Shown: positions 27,490 through 38,743 of the stretch, one piece after another
Layout: each line of letters opens with the position of its first letter
How positions within the stretch are numbered: the stretch's first letter is position 1
Origin: Microbulbifer sp. YPW16
GTDB taxonomy: Bacteria > Pseudomonadota > Gammaproteobacteria > Pseudomonadales > Cellvibrionaceae
Direction of reading: 5' to 3'
DNA: 64,000 nucleotides
Assembly: GCF_021290385.1 (NCBI RefSeq)
Contig: NZ_CP089928.1
Span: 1,038,501-1,102,500, forward strand
Position numbers and translations under genes: made by a program
The notes under the pieces: model-generated
Told to the model about the DNA's origin: nothing
Seen by the model: only the letters and a program-made list of their open reading frames with translations
Database searches by the model: none

Positions 27490-28908
27490 TTACTGCTTGG
27501 GGCCGATAAAGACAGTGCGGTGCCGGTCAACCAGTTCCGGCTTGTCCACCGCCTGCACGATAATCGAGATACTGTGCTTGGTTTCGGTGAGCTGCTCCTT
27601 GGGGACGCTCACGCGGATGGGCACCGAATAGATCTCGCCTTCCTGCAGGTAAATCTCCCGCGGCATCCGCAGGGAGTAATCGTACCCTTCCTCGCCCTCG
27701 ACGCGAATGGTGAATTCGTGACCGGCGCGGTCCATGTTGTTGATTTTGACCGTATAGACATTCTGGATATCGCCGCGGTATTCACGGTACATCCGGGCAC
27801 CGCGATCGCGCAGGACTTCCGCCTCGATCGGGCTGCGGGTCACCACCTGCTGGGTAAAGAGGCCGATCATGGCCAGCAGGACAAAGGCATAGCCGAACAG
27901 CCGCGGGCGGAAGTAATTGGTCTTGCCGGTCTCCAGCTCATCCTCGGAAGTGAAGCGGATCAGCCCCCTGGGATAGCCCATCTTGTCCATCACGCTGTTG
28001 CAGGCATCCACACACAGGCCGCAGTTGATGCACTCGTACTGCATGCCATCGCGGATATCGATATCCACCGGGCAGACCTGGACACACCAGTAGCAGTCAA
28101 TGCAGTCGCCCATACCCTCGGCCTTGTAGTCGACGCCCTTCTTGCGCGGGCCACGGACCTCGCCGCGGTCGGCATCGTAGTACACCGCCAGGGTGTCCTT
28201 GTCGTACATCACCGACTGAAAACGGGCATAGGGGCACATGTATTTGCACACCTGCTCGCGCATAAAACCGGCATTGAAATAGGTAGCCAGGGTAAAGAAG
28301 GCGGTCCAGAACACGCCCTGTGGATGGGCACTGAAATTGGCCAGGTCCACAACCAGGTCGCGGATACCGTAGAAATACCCCACAAATGCCAGCGCCGTGG
28401 CAAACGAGATCAACAGCCAGATAAGGTGGGTCCCGCCCTTGCGCAGCACCTTCTCCACCCCCCAGGGAGCGGCATCCAGTTTCATCCGCTTGCTGCGGTC
28501 GCCCTGGCAGATCCGCTCGCCCCACATGAACATCATGGTCCAGACCGTCTGCGGGCAGGTGAAACCGCACCACACCCGGCCGAGCCAGGTGGTGACCGCA
28601 AACAATGCAAACGCGGCAATGATTAGCAGCCAGGCCAGCAGGAAGCCGTCCTGGGGACCGAATGTGCTCCAGAGAATATGGAACTTTCGCTCTGGCAGGT
28701 CAAAGTGGACCGCCTGGCGCCCCTCGATGTTCAGCCACGGGATAAAGAAGAACGCGGCCAGCAACGGCAGGCCGGTATATTTGCGCACGCGGGTAAAGAA
28801 ACCGCGGATATGGCGGGTGTAAACTTTGTCTTCGGACTCGTAGAGCATGCGATAGCGGACTTCGCCATCACCTTCCTGCTCTTCCCTGGTCGGTATCAGA
28901 TCGCTCAC
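27490..28908 (-). CDS. ccoG: cbb3 accessory ferredoxin-type protein CcoG (RdxA/FixG)
   Basis: This 472-aa inner-membrane protein has about five hydrophobic segments and two [4Fe-4S] clusters: CIDCYWCVQVCPVD and CINCGLCVDACNSVM around residues 260-300. CGFTCPQTVW lies near 115. A C-terminal Ig-like domain (about 360-472) ends in the window's VDRHRTVFIGPKQ. CcoG reduces Cu(II) for cbb3 assembly in characterised bacteria. The start codon is GTG. It lies about 150 bases after ccoP, so it may have its own promoter; no Anr box was seen there. Confidence 0.96.
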   Translation of the reverse strand: MSDLIPTREEQEGDGEVRYRMLYESEDKVYTRHIRGFFTRVRKYTGLPLLAAFFFIPWLNIEGRQAVHFDLPERKFHILWSTFGPQDGFLLAWLLIIAAFALFAVTTWLGRVWCGFTCPQTVWTMMFMWGERICQGDRSKRMKLDAAPWGVEKVLRKGGTHLIWLLISFATALAFVGYFYGIRDLVVDLANFSAHPQGVFWTAFFTLATYFNAGFMREQVCKYMCPYARFQSVMYDKDTLAVYYDADRGEVRGPRKKGVDYKAEGMGDCIDCYWCVQVCPVDIDIRDGMQYECINCGLCVDACNSVMDKMGYPRGLIRFTSEDELETGKTNYFRPRLFGYAFVLLAMIGLFTQQVVTRSPIEAEVLRDRGARMYREYRGDIQNVYTVKINNMDRAGHEFTIRVEGEEGYDYSLRMPREIYLQEGEIYSVPIRVSVPKEQLTETKHSISIIVQAVDKPELVDRHRTVFIGPKQ

Positions 28909-29013
28909 GGAACCTCACTTATACCCGGATGCCTGGGTGGACGGGCACTCTGGTCTGGTAACAAACGATGAGGCTTTTCTTTTTCGTCCCTGTGGCGCCC
29001 GAGTCCTGAATAT

Positions 29014-29033
29014 GCCCCGCGCGGAGGCGGGGC
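29014..29033 (-). terminator. Hairpin downstream of ccoP
   Basis: The stem GCCCCGC / GCGGGGC has a six-base loop and lies about 20 bases past the ccoP stop. No T-run follows on the minus strand, so it could stabilise the 3' end rather than terminate. Confidence 0.4.
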
Positions 29034-29054
29034 TGGATTATGGTTACTTGGTAG

Positions 29055-29963
29055 TTATTGCGCCGCTTCCTGCTGGCGTGACAGGCTGTAGACATAGGCC
29101 GCCACCAGGCGGATCTTGTCTTCGCGCAGCTTGTCTTTCTGGGCGGGCATCTGGTTGCTGCGGCCACCCCGGACAGTGTGCTGGATCTGCTCGCGGCTGC
29201 TGCCGTAGAGCCAGATATTGTCGGTCAGGTTGGGAGCGCCCAGGGCCTGGTTGCCCTTGCCGTCCATACCGTGACAGGCCATGCAGACGGTGCCGAACAC
29301 CTGCTTGCCAGCCGCTGCCATTTCGGCGTTGTGCTCGAGACCATTCATGGACAGAACATACTCGGTCACATTCTTGACGCCCTCTTCGCCGATGATCGGG
29401 CCCTGCGGCGGCATCATGCCCTGGCGCCCCTTGTACAGGGTCTCCAGGATTTTCTCGGGCGTACCGCCATACAGCCAGGCTTCGTCAGTCAGGTTGGGGA
29501 AACCGTAGTTACCGCCACCGTCCGCGCCATGGCAGACCGCGCAGTTGTTGGCAAAAATACGGGCGCCCATTTTCAGCGCCTCGCGGTTGTCGGCGATCTG
29601 CTCGATGGGCATTTCAGCGTACTTGCCGAAGGTTTCGTCAAACCGCTCGAGGGCTTTTTCCTGGCTGTTTTCCAGTTCGCCCACGGAAGTCCAGCCGCTT
29701 ACGCCCTTGAAGTTACCCATGCCCGGGTAAACCACCAGGTACAGGGCAGAGAACACCAGGGTGCCCACAAACATCAGGAACCACCAGCGCGGCAGCGGGT
29801 TATCGTACTCCTCGATGCCGTCATAGACGTGGCCGGTAGTCTGGTTACCCGGCTCCTGCTGGTCATCCACCGCCACCTTGCGGTTGGCAAACAGTACCCA
29901 GATCACCAGTGCCAGGTTGGCGAGCGTGAGCACAATTACCCAAATACTCCAGAAAGTACTCAT
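29055..29963 (-). CDS. ccoP: cbb3 oxidase diheme subunit CcoP
   Basis: This 302-aa membrane-anchored cytochrome c has two N-terminal helices (FWSIWVIVLTLANLALVIWVLF and the WWFLMFVGTLVFSALYLV segment). Two c-heme sites follow, CAVCH (near 142) and CMACH (near 231). The family segment NFKGVSGWTSVGELENSQEKALER is present. It delivers electrons to CcoO/CcoN. Its ATG overlaps the ccoQ stop by four bases. Confidence 0.97.
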   Translation of the reverse strand: MSTFWSIWVIVLTLANLALVIWVLFANRKVAVDDQQEPGNQTTGHVYDGIEEYDNPLPRWWFLMFVGTLVFSALYLVVYPGMGNFKGVSGWTSVGELENSQEKALERFDETFGKYAEMPIEQIADNREALKMGARIFANNCAVCHGADGGGNYGFPNLTDEAWLYGGTPEKILETLYKGRQGMMPPQGPIIGEEGVKNVTEYVLSMNGLEHNAEMAAAGKQVFGTVCMACHGMDGKGNQALGAPNLTDNIWLYGSSREQIQHTVRGGRSNQMPAQKDKLREDKIRLVAAYVYSLSRQQEAAQ

Positions 29964-30214
29964 TTTTCGTCCTGCCCCTTGTTCTTGTCTGCGGGTGCTG
30001 AACCGGCATCGCCCCGGTTCACAGCCGCCGAATTCTCTTCAGTGTCTTTATCGTCTGCCGCCTCAGCCGAGCGCTGCGACAGCTCTTCGTCAGCAAACGG
30101 TAGTTTGGCATCCTCCTCGAAGCGCTTGCGACGCTTCGGGGAGAAGGCCCACCAGCACACTGCCAGGAAGGCCACCGCGCCCAGTACAACAGCAATCTGA
30201 CGCAAAATATCCAT
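29960..30214 (-). CDS. ccoQ: cbb3 oxidase small subunit CcoQ
   Basis: Starting at MDILRQIAVVLGAVAFLAVC (30214) gives 84 aa with one membrane helix. The conserved WWAFSPKRRKRFEEDAKLPFADEE of CcoQ follows, then a long, very acidic tail. CcoQ stabilises the complex. An upstream in-frame extension would overlap ccoO and is not used. Confidence 0.93.
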   Translation of the reverse strand: MDILRQIAVVLGAVAFLAVCWWAFSPKRRKRFEEDAKLPFADEELSQRSAEAADDKDTEENSAAVNRGDAGSAPADKNKGQDEK

Positions 30215-30233
30215 AGCAATTACCGCCCTTCCG

Positions 30234-30851
30234 TTAGCGCTTCTGCTGTACCAGCACCCCGAGTTGCTGCAGGTAAGCCACAAGGGCATCGATTTCCTTT
30301 ACGCGACCGCCAACAAACGGCTCGCTTGCCTTGGCGATGTCCTCATCGGTGTAGGGCACGCCCACGGCGCGCATGGCACGCATCTTGGCAGCGGTCTGGT
30401 CACCGGTGACGACATTGTCGAACAGCCAGGGGAAGGCCGGCATATTGGACTCGGGCACCACGTTGCGCGGGTTGTACAGGTGCGCGCGGTGCCATTCGTC
30501 GGAATAGCGGCCGCCCACGCGCGCCAGGTCCGGCCCGGTGCGCTTGGAGCCCCACAGGAACGGGTGCTCGTAGACGTACTCCTGTGACATGGAGTAGTGG
30601 CCGTAACGCTCAACCTCGGCGCGCAGCGGCCGCACCATCTGGGTGTGGCAGACGTGGCAGCCCTCACGGATGTAGATGTCGCGCCCTTCCAGCACTACCG
30701 GGCTCCAGGGCTCCAGGCCCTCGATCGGCTCGTTGTTGGCCTTGATAAAGAACTGCGGGACGATCTCAACAAGCGCGCCGAAACTGATGGCGACACAAAT
30801 GAGGACCACCATCAGACCGATATTTTTTTCTACGATGTCATGGTTTTTCAC
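30234..30851 (-). CDS. ccoO: cbb3 oxidase monoheme subunit CcoO
   Basis: This 205-aa protein has an N-terminal anchor ([20 protein letters not shown]). The c-heme site [12 protein letters not shown] lies near residue 61. [24 protein letters not shown] includes the likely axial methionine. The start codon is GTG. It lies 12 bases after ccoN in the same operon. Confidence 0.97.
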   Translation of the reverse strand: MKNHDIVEKNIGLMVVLICVAISFGALVEIVPQFFIKANNEPIEGLEPWSPVVLEGRDIYIREGCHVCHTQMVRPLRAEVERYGHYSMSQEYVYEHPFLWGSKRTGPDLARVGGRYSDEWHRAHLYNPRNVVPESNMPAFPWLFDNVVTGDQTAAKMRAMRAVGVPYTDEDIAKASEPFVGGRVKEIDALVAYLQQLGVLVQQKR

Positions 30852-30863
30852 GATCTGGCCTCC

Positions 30864-32318
30864 TTATGCTGTCTGCGCGTGCGGCACGATGTTGTCTTCA
30901 CGGGCGGCGTTCTCTTTGTCCGTCACCGTGCGGAACACGTTGTAGGCCATCAGCAGCATGCCAAGCAGGAAGAAGCCACCACCGATAAAGCGCACCACAT
31001 AGCCCGGGTAGCTGGCGATCACGCTCTCGACAAAGCTGTAGGTCAGGGTGCCGTCGGCATTGAAGGCGCGCCACATCAGGCCCTGGGTGATGCCGTTTAC
31101 CCACATGGCGGCGATGTACAGCACGGTGCCCACAGTGGCCAGCCAGAAGTGCGCGTTGATCAGCTTCACGCTGTACATCTGCTTGCGCCCGAACAGCACC
31201 GGCACCAGGTGGTACAGGGCACCGATGGAGATCATGGCAACCCAGCCCAGGGCGCCGGAATGTACGTGGCCCACGGTCCAGTCGGTATTGTGGGACAGGG
31301 CATTCACGGTCTTGATGGACATCATGGGGCCTTCGAAGGTGGACATGCCGTAGAAGGACAGGGATACCACCAGGAAGCGCAGGGTCGGGTCAGTGCGCAA
31401 TTTATGCCAGGCACCGGACAGGGTCATGATGCCGTTGATCATGCCGCCCCAGGAGGGCGCCAGCAGGATCACGGACATGATCATCGCCAGGCTCTGGGTC
31501 CAGTCAGGCAGCGCCGAGTAATGCAGGTGGTGACCACCGGCCCAGACGTAAATGGAGATCAGTGCCCAGAAGTGCACGATGGACAGCTGGTAGGAATATA
31601 CCGGGCGGCCCGCCTGCTTGGGCACGAAGTAATACATGATGCCGAGGAAAGCCGCGGTCAGGAAGAAGCCCACCGCGTTATGGCCGTACCACCACTGGAT
31701 CATCGCGTCGGTCGTGCCGGAGAACATCGAATAAGCCATGAACGGCGCATAGGGAATCGCCAGGTTATTGATGATGTGCAGCACGGCGATTGTGATGATG
31801 TAGGCGCCGAAGAACCAGTTGGCCACGTAGATGTGCGAGGTGCGGCGCTTGGCGATGGTGCCGAAGAATACCAGCGCGTAGGCGACCCAGATCAATGCAA
31901 TGAGGATGTCCAGCGGCCACTGCAGCTCGGCATACTCCTTCGCGGAAGTCAGCCCCATCGGCAGGGTAATCGCAGCCCCGACGATCACAACCTGCCAGCC
32001 CCAGAAGGTAAACGGCACCAGCCAGCCACCCCACAGCGGGGTCTGGCAGGTGCGCTGTACCACGTAATAGGAGGTTGCGAACAATACACTGCCGCCGAAG
32101 GCGAAGATCACCGCGTTGGTGTGCAGGGGACGCAGGCGCCCGAAGTGGGTGAACGGCTGGAACAGGTCGTTCAGCGCCGGCCATGCCAGCTGGGCAGCAA
32201 TGAGCACACCCACCCCCATTCCAACGATACCCCAGACCACCGACATGATGGTGAACTGGCGCACGATCTTGTAGTCATAGGCTGGCACCGGGCCAGTCCT
32301 TACCACGCTTGTCGTCAT
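30864..32318 (-). CDS. ccoN: cbb3 oxidase catalytic subunit CcoN
   Basis: This 484-aa heme-copper oxidase subunit I (C type) reduces O2 to water with high affinity. It has about 12 hydrophobic segments. Family landmarks are [18 protein letters not shown] (heme-ligand histidine), [29 protein letters not shown] (CuB ligand and cross-linked Tyr region), [18 protein letters not shown] (CuB His-His) and [23 protein letters not shown]. It is first of ccoNOQP, with a 107-base leader behind an Anr/FNR-type promoter. Confidence 0.98.
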   Translation of the reverse strand: MTTSVVRTGPVPAYDYKIVRQFTIMSVVWGIVGMGVGVLIAAQLAWPALNDLFQPFTHFGRLRPLHTNAVIFAFGGSVLFATSYYVVQRTCQTPLWGGWLVPFTFWGWQVVIVGAAITLPMGLTSAKEYAELQWPLDILIALIWVAYALVFFGTIAKRRTSHIYVANWFFGAYIITIAVLHIINNLAIPYAPFMAYSMFSGTTDAMIQWWYGHNAVGFFLTAAFLGIMYYFVPKQAGRPVYSYQLSIVHFWALISIYVWAGGHHLHYSALPDWTQSLAMIMSVILLAPSWGGMINGIMTLSGAWHKLRTDPTLRFLVVSLSFYGMSTFEGPMMSIKTVNALSHNTDWTVGHVHSGALGWVAMISIGALYHLVPVLFGRKQMYSVKLINAHFWLATVGTVLYIAAMWVNGITQGLMWRAFNADGTLTYSFVESVIASYPGYVVRFIGGGFFLLGMLLMAYNVFRTVTDKENAAREDNIVPHAQTA

Positions 32319-32431
32319 TGTGTTACTTCCATTGCTTTATTGAATTAAATTCCAATAAACGAGCGCAGGCCCGCCCCTCGGTTACTCGGCTCCATCCCTA
32401 CACGATAGACAGAGCCCGCCAGCAGGCGACG

Positions 32432-32464
32432 ATTTAAACGCATCATTCGCCCGCCAAACTTGAT

Positions 32465-32473
<9 letters not shown>
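32432..32473 (-). promoter_or_regulatory. Anr/FNR-dependent promoter of ccoNOQP
   Basis: A perfect FNR/Anr box TTGAT-CTAA-ATCAA (minus, 32473-32460) is followed after exactly 22 bases by a -10-like TTAAAT (32437-32432). This places the box centre at -41.5, the class II activator geometry, with transcription expected to start near 32425. The box overlaps the argG stop codon (32467-32465). No -35 hexamer is present, as usual for such promoters. Confidence 0.85.
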
Positions 32474-33685
<1,212 letters not shown>

Positions 33686-34006
33686 TGCGTTCCTCAGCCA
33701 GGAGTGATGCCAGCACCATAAACAGGCCCGCAGGGCAGCAATCCGCGCCGCGAAAACGTGTTGATGGTGTGTTTCTGGGGGGAGTTGTTATTAGAAGTGC
33801 GCCCAGGTACGACGGTCCCGCCGCCGTATTCGGGGCGCGATTGTAGCGCCTCAGGCCGCGATCGACTAGCACCTATGCTGATCTCACTGCATTAAGATAC
33901 AACACTGATTATTTTTTAAGCAGGCGGCGCCGTCGCAATTTCCCGGCGGTTCGGTTAGCATCGGCGCCCCAACAGCCCTGAGACAGATATCCCGCGGTAC
34001 AGCCCC
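33686..34006. other. Divergent promoter region argG / pyrC
   Basis: No gene is seen. The region should hold both promoters. The pyrC-proximal 100 bases are A+T-rich (TTATTTTTTAAGC near 33909-33921). A weak PurR-like element CGCGAAAACGTGTTG is present around 33748-33762 but is not convincing. No arginine repressor box or attenuator was recognised. Confidence 0.4.
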
Positions 34007-35035
34007 ATGGAAAAACTCACTCTTCGCGCCCCCGATGACTGGCATATCCACCTGCGCGATGGCGACGCCCTGGAGCGCACTGTCGGCGACGCCGCGCGCC
34101 AGTTCCGCCGCGCCATCGTGATGCCCAACCTGGTGCCGCCGGTGGTCGATGCCGAGGACGCCCTCTTCTACCAGCTCCGTATCCGCGAGCAGATACCGGC
34201 AGGCAACCCGTTCGAGCCGCTGATGGTGATCTACCTCACCGACAAGACCGATGCGGAGGTCATCCAGCTGGCGCACAAGGCGGGCGTGGTTGCCGCCAAG
34301 CTGTACCCGGCCGGGGCAACCACCAACTCGGACTCCGGCGTGACCGATATCACCAATATCTACCCGGCGCTGGAAGCCATGCAGGAATGCGGTATGAAGC
34401 TGCTGCTGCACGGCGAGGTCACCACCAGTGATATCGATATCTTCGACCGCGAACAGGTCTTTATCGAGAAGATCCTCTCCCGGGTAGTGGAGGACTTCCC
34501 CGCCCTGCGCATCGTGCTGGAACATATCACCACGGCCAATGCGGCGGAGTTCGTGGGCAAGGCGCGCGACGGTGTCGCCGCCACCATCACCGCCCATCAC
34601 CTGTTGTATAACCGCAATCATATGCTGGTGGGCGGCATCCGCCCCCACTACTATTGCCTGCCAATCCTCAAGCGCGGCTACCACCAGTCCGCGCTGATCG
34701 AGGCGGCCACCAGCGGCAACCCGAAGTTTTTCCTCGGCACCGACTCCGCCCCCCACGCCCAGGACAAGAAAGAGACTGCCTGTGGCTGTGCCGGTTGCTA
34801 CACCGCTTTCAGCGCCATCGAGCTCTACGCCGAGGTATTCGAGCGGGCCGGGAAGCTCGACCGGCTCGAGGCCTTTGCCAGCGAGTTCGGCCCCGACTTC
34901 TACGGCCTGCCGCGCAACCAGGACACCATCACGCTGGTCCGCGAACCCTGGCAGCTGCCGGCGAGCCTGGCGATGGGCAGTGAGCAGCTGGTCCCATTGG
35001 CCGCGGGCGAGACCCTGAACTGGCGGCTGGCGTAA
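34007..35035 (+). CDS. pyrC: Dihydroorotase (class II)
   Basis: This 342-aa zinc amidohydrolase closes carbamoyl-aspartate to dihydroorotate in pyrimidine synthesis. The HxH metal motif is [13 protein letters not shown] near residues 10-22. The bridging lysine is in [65 protein letters not shown] and FLGTDSAPH complete the active site. Length matches E. coli PyrC. It is followed by rnt after 160 bases, which carries no obvious terminator. Confidence 0.98.
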   Translation: MEKLTLRAPDDWHIHLRDGDALERTVGDAARQFRRAIVMPNLVPPVVDAEDALFYQLRIREQIPAGNPFEPLMVIYLTDKTDAEVIQLAHKAGVVAAKLYPAGATTNSDSGVTDITNIYPALEAMQECGMKLLLHGEVTTSDIDIFDREQVFIEKILSRVVEDFPALRIVLEHITTANAAEFVGKARDGVAATITAHHLLYNRNHMLVGGIRPHYYCLPILKRGYHQSALIEAATSGNPKFFLGTDSAPHAQDKKETACGCAGCYTAFSAIELYAEVFERAGKLDRLEAFASEFGPDFYGLPRNQDTITLVREPWQLPASLAMGSEQLVPLAAGETLNWRLA

Positions 35036-35198
35036 TCGCCCGGCCACCGGAAAGGCATCCGTACCGTCACAACAATATATGAAGGCCCGGGTGCCGGGGG
35101 GCCAATTGTGAGACGATTGCCGGTGAGGCCGTCGAGCAAACGGCCACCGACACCCGGGCCAGCCCAGAAAACCAAGTAATAGCGATTAAGGAGTCCCA

Positions 35199-35873
35199 GT
35201 GACCCCCGCCGAAGAACCCACCGGACCAAAAAGCCTGCTGGCCCAGCGATTCCGCGGATTCCTGCCCGTTGTGGTGGATCTGGAAAGCGGTGGATTCAAC
35301 AACAGTACCGATGCCCTGCTGGAGATCTCGGCAGTCATCCTGGACATGGATGAGGATGGTCACCTGTTCGCCGAAGAGACCCACAGCTTCCACCTGGAGC
35401 CCTTCGAGGGCGCCAATGTCGAGCAGTCGGCGCTGGACTTTATCGGTATCGACCTGGAATCCCCGGACCGGGATGCCTGGCCCGAGGAGATCGCCCTCCC
35501 CGAGCTGTTCCGCAAGATCCGCAAGGCGATCAAGAAACACAGCTGTACCCGCGCAGTGATGGTGGCGCACAACGCCCACTTCGACCTGGGCTTCCTTAAC
35601 GCAGCGGTGGACCGCTGCGGTATCAAGCGCAACCCTTTCCACCCCTTCTCCTGTTTCGACACCGCCACCCTGGCCGGGCTTGCCTATGGCCAGACCGTGC
35701 TGGCCAAGGCCTGCCAGGTGGCAAAGATCGAGTTCGACAACAGTAGCGCCCACTCTGCCGAGTACGACGCCGAGAAAACCGCCGAACTGTTCTGCGGTAT
35801 CGTCAACAAGTGGCGCGAACTGGGCGGCTGGCCGCTGCCCGATAGAGCGGCTGGCGAACCGGAGGAAGACTGA
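35199..35873 (+). CDS. rnt: Ribonuclease T
   Basis: This 224-aa DEDD exonuclease trims the 3' ends of tRNAs and other stable RNAs as a dimer. Active-site motifs are [10 protein letters not shown] (Exo I; E. coli has DVETAGF), [10 protein letters not shown] (Exo II) and [14 protein letters not shown] (Exo III with the catalytic histidine). The RNase T-specific FHVEPF-type segment appears here as [22 protein letters not shown]. The start is GTG with AAGGAG seven bases upstream. The pyrC-rnt pairing is also seen in Pseudomonas. Confidence 0.96.
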   Translation: MTPAEEPTGPKSLLAQRFRGFLPVVVDLESGGFNNSTDALLEISAVILDMDEDGHLFAEETHSFHLEPFEGANVEQSALDFIGIDLESPDRDAWPEEIALPELFRKIRKAIKKHSCTRAVMVAHNAHFDLGFLNAAVDRCGIKRNPFHPFSCFDTATLAGLAYGQTVLAKACQVAKIEFDNSSAHSAEYDAEKTAELFCGIVNKWRELGGWPLPDRAAGEPEED

Positions 35874-35880
35874 TCGCGAC

Positions 35881-35913
35881 TGCCCCCGCCCCTGTCCGCA
35901 GCCGGCGGGGGCA
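35881..35913 (+). terminator. GC hairpin after rnt
   Basis: The 9-bp stem TGCCCCCGC / GCGGGGGCA (35881-35889, 35905-35913) begins eight bases past the rnt stop. It has a 15-base loop and no T-run, so termination is plausible but unproven. Confidence 0.4.
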
Positions 35914-36023
35914 CTCAGGGCCCCGCCTGACACTTCTTTTCGTTTCTAAACACCGCCACTCCCCCGCCCCGCATAGACTGCCCCGCTCAAGTACAAGCCA
36001 GATAGGGCAACGGGGAAGTCACC

Positions 36024-36503
36024 ATGCGACCACTTATTCCGCTGATAGTTACCACCGCAATTCTGGGCGCAACGGGCTGCACCACCAGTTCCACTGCAAA
36101 CGACCGCGCAATGCGGGAGTTCTTCAACACCCAAATCAGTGACAACGGCTCCAAGCAGTTCGAGTACACCATGCATATAAAGCCCCCGGAACGCCGGGAT
36201 CGGGGCAAGGAGAAAGGCATGGGTGGCAGCAACCGGGCCGGCATGCAGGCGCGCGCTGGGGAAATCAGGGAAAAGTACGAAGAGCAGATGAACCTGACAC
36301 TGCAGGAGGGCGCGCGGGCGAAACTGGCCGAGACCGGCTACTGCCCCGAGGGTTATATGGAACTGGAGCGGACCGTAACCCGGGGACGCCTGTCCCTGCG
36401 CGGGGAATGCCGGGACGGGGCCCCCGCTGAAGGCCGGGAGCAGCTCCCCAACCCGGCTGTCCCCGACCCCGGCGGCCTGCCCGAATTTGAAGCCGCCGAC
36501 TGA
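36024..36503 (+). CDS. Putative small lipoprotein, unknown function
   Basis: This 159-aa protein has a type-II-like signal (MRPLIPLIVTTAILGATGC) whose lipobox ATGC puts the lipidated Cys at residue 19. The mature region is highly charged and probably helical (GMQARAGEIREKYEEQMNLTLQEGARAKLAETGYCPEGYMELERTV), with two further cysteines that could pair. The C-terminus is proline-rich and disordered. The segment GYCPEGYMELER recurs in small envelope proteins, but I cannot assign a family. It is monocistronic. Confidence 0.72.
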   Translation: MRPLIPLIVTTAILGATGCTTSSTANDRAMREFFNTQISDNGSKQFEYTMHIKPPERRDRGKEKGMGGSNRAGMQARAGEIREKYEEQMNLTLQEGARAKLAETGYCPEGYMELERTVTRGRLSLRGECRDGAPAEGREQLPNPAVPDPGGLPEFEAAD

Positions 36504-36618
36504 TCTTCCCGCGGCCGCAGCCTTCCGCCCCGGCGCCCCTCCGGCCTACAACCAAAGTCCCATTCCCCCCGCGACTGGACCGACCTAGTCTGGCCGGTGC
36601 ACAACTCCAACAATAACG

Positions 36619-38556
36619 GTGAATGCGATGATGACCCCCAATCCCCGGCGCGGCACAGGCCGCGCGCTGGCGCTCGCCGCTGCGCTCTGCGCACCGGCAG
36701 CCGCGTCAGCCGGCAGCTGGCAGGAAGATGCAGCTGTCGGTGGTTTCAACAATGTCCATATCTATACCCCGGACAGCCGCTCCAGCATCGGTGATGGCAA
36801 GGCGCTGCTGATCGTGTTGCACGGCTGCGTACAGCCGATCGACAATTACCTGACCGCCAACCTCGAGGAAGCGGCCGAGGAGTTCGGCATGGTTGTAGCG
36901 GTGCCGGATGCCATGAACAAGGCGGGCTACAGCTGCTGGTCCTACTGGGAAGGTACGAAATCCCGCGGCGCCGGTGACTACAGCAACCTGATCCAGCTCG
37001 CCAACACCCTGTCTGGCGACACCGGCCGGGACATCGACCCCGACCAGGTCTATATCGCCGGCCTCTCCTCCGGCGCCAGCTTTGCCAATACCACCGCCTG
37101 CCTGGCGCCGGATGTGTTTGCCGGCGTCGGCGTCAGCGCCGGTCCCAGTATCGGCACCAGCTCCAATGGCGCGCTGGGTCCCTGCGAATCCGCCGACGTG
37201 ACCAGCCGCTGCCGCACCTATGCCGGCAGCTATGCCAGCCACTTCGAAACCCAGGTGGCCTCCGTTGCCCACGGTACCGAGGACACCACTGTCAACGCCT
37301 GCTACAACGAGCAGAACGCCAGCGGCATGGCCGGCGTCTACGGCGTGGCCCAGCTGCCGGGCACCAATTCCGTGACCGAAGGTAGCCGCACCGCAGACGA
37401 GACCCTGTGGCAGGACGGGCGCGTCTCCATGCTGTGGCTGGACGGGGTGGATCACTCCTGGTCCGGTGGCGAGGGCGCCAGTGGCAGTTACATCAGTGGT
37501 GCCGGTATCAATTATGCCCGCTACCTGGGCCAGTTCTTTCTCGATAACAACCAGCGGGCCGACCGCAACCAGCCGCCGGTGGTCAGCGAGGTGGATATCT
37601 CCACCAGTGGCGACCAGGTCCTGGTCAGCGGCAACGCCAGTGACACCGACGGCATGGTAAGCGAAGTCACTGCCTCCTTCTCCACGGACTCCACCACCAG
37701 CAGTACCAGTGGCGGGGTCGATAGCAACGGTTTTTTTAGCCTGGCCAGCGCCGCGCTGACGGACGGCCTTTACCTGGTCTCCGTTACCGCCACCGACGAC
37801 AGCGGCGCTGGCAGTGAACCCTATGAGGAAACCGTGCGCGTTGGCCCCGAGCCCCCGTCCGCCCCGCCCGTACTGAGCGGACTGGCGGCGGAAGTCGCCG
37901 GCCAGTGCGTCACTGTCTCGGGACAGGTGGTGGATGACAACCTGGACCTGGACACCGTGGTGGTGGCTTACTCCACCGGCGACAGCCCGGCCGCCATCAC
38001 CGGCACCAGCTTCAGTGCCGAGCGCTGTGACCTGCCTGGAGGGGATGGCAGCGCTACTGTGACCGCCACCGATCTCGCCGGCCAGAGCAGCAGCGCGACA
38101 GTCAGCTTTACCGTGGATGTCGGTGTTACCGCGGACCTGGATGCCCATATCGCCGCCGGGCGCCTCGACTACACCGGCTACTCCACCTGCTACCTGGAAT
38201 ACAGCACGGCCCCCTTCCGGCTCGACGAGTATCCGGCAAGCGGCGGGCAATGCCAGTGGCGGGACGACGACGCCAGCTGTGTCGGCCCGCAGGTGGCCTG
38301 CTCCGGCAGCGAGACTGGTGGTGGCGGTGGGGACGATAGCGGCGACGGGCCGGACCCTTCTGCCTGCGTGGAGGAAAGCACCTATAACTACTACCACAAG
38401 ACTGCGGGCCGCGCGTACAGCAGCGGGAATTACTTCTCCCCGGACTACTACGCCAATGGCACCGACGAGCCGATGCCCGGCTCCACCTGGGGCCTGAATA
38501 CCCTGTCCAGTAGTGATGGCACCAGCTGGTCAGTGGGTGGCTGCCCCGGCGGCTGA
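36619..38556 (+). CDS. Secreted PHB-depolymerase-family esterase with Ig-like and C-terminal AGRAY-type domains
   Basis: This 645-aa protein starts at GTG 36619 or, as likely, ATG 36628. A signal peptide (LALAAALCAPAAASA) is followed by an esterase domain at about 35-315. The oxyanion segment is LIVLHGC (64-70), the lipase box GLSSG has nucleophile S150, and a histidine is available in DGVDHSWSG. Two Ig-like modules lie at about 325-415 and 420-510. A cysteine-containing module (AHIAAGRLDYTGYSTCYLEY) and, after a Gly-rich linker, a C-terminal module with TAGRAYSSGNY follow. The family hydrolyses polyhydroxybutyrate or related esters. Substrate not established; extracellular by prediction. Confidence 0.85.
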   Translation: MNAMMTPNPRRGTGRALALAAALCAPAAASAGSWQEDAAVGGFNNVHIYTPDSRSSIGDGKALLIVLHGCVQPIDNYLTANLEEAAEEFGMVVAVPDAMNKAGYSCWSYWEGTKSRGAGDYSNLIQLANTLSGDTGRDIDPDQVYIAGLSSGASFANTTACLAPDVFAGVGVSAGPSIGTSSNGALGPCESADVTSRCRTYAGSYASHFETQVASVAHGTEDTTVNACYNEQNASGMAGVYGVAQLPGTNSVTEGSRTADETLWQDGRVSMLWLDGVDHSWSGGEGASGSYISGAGINYARYLGQFFLDNNQRADRNQPPVVSEVDISTSGDQVLVSGNASDTDGMVSEVTASFSTDSTTSSTSGGVDSNGFFSLASAALTDGLYLVSVTATDDSGAGSEPYEETVRVGPEPPSAPPVLSGLAAEVAGQCVTVSGQVVDDNLDLDTVVVAYSTGDSPAAITGTSFSAERCDLPGGDGSATVTATDLAGQSSSATVSFTVDVGVTADLDAHIAAGRLDYTGYSTCYLEYSTAPFRLDEYPASGGQCQWRDDDASCVGPQVACSGSETGGGGGDDSGDGPDPSACVEESTYNYYHKTAGRAYSSGNYFSPDYYANGTDEPMPGSTWGLNTLSSSDGTSWSVGGCPGG

Positions 38557-38590
38557 CCTGACCCACAAGCCAGAAAAAGCCCCGCTCAAA

Positions 38591-38616
38591 AGCCCGGTAT
38601 TCAGCCGGGCTTTTTT
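38591..38616 (+). terminator. Rho-independent terminator of the esterase gene
   Basis: The stem AGCCCGG / CCGGGCT (38591-38597, 38605-38611) with a seven-base loop is followed by TTTTTT. It lies about 35 bases past the stop. Confidence 0.9.
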
Positions 38617-38743
38617 ATGTTGCCAATGGAAAACATCGGGGCAGGAAATGCTGCGATCTGCGCGCAACGGAGTGGCATTTGGCGAAAAGGTGATTTTTTG
38701 TGCAAACTGCTGTAGAATAGCCCGCTCACGCAGAAACCGGATA

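Noticed and set aside
30597..32348. 583-codon plus-strand ORF opposite ccoN/ccoO
   Set aside because: Fully antisense to recognised oxidase genes, with a His/Gln-rich shadow composition.
33748..33762. PurR-like element CGCGAAAACGTGTTG between argG and pyrC
   Set aside because: Only the AAACG core agrees well with the PurR consensus, and the site lies about 245 bases from pyrC; not enough to call.
36706..38397. 563-codon minus-strand ORF
   Set aside because: Antisense to the secreted esterase gene, whose signal peptide and catalytic motifs are convincing on the plus strand.
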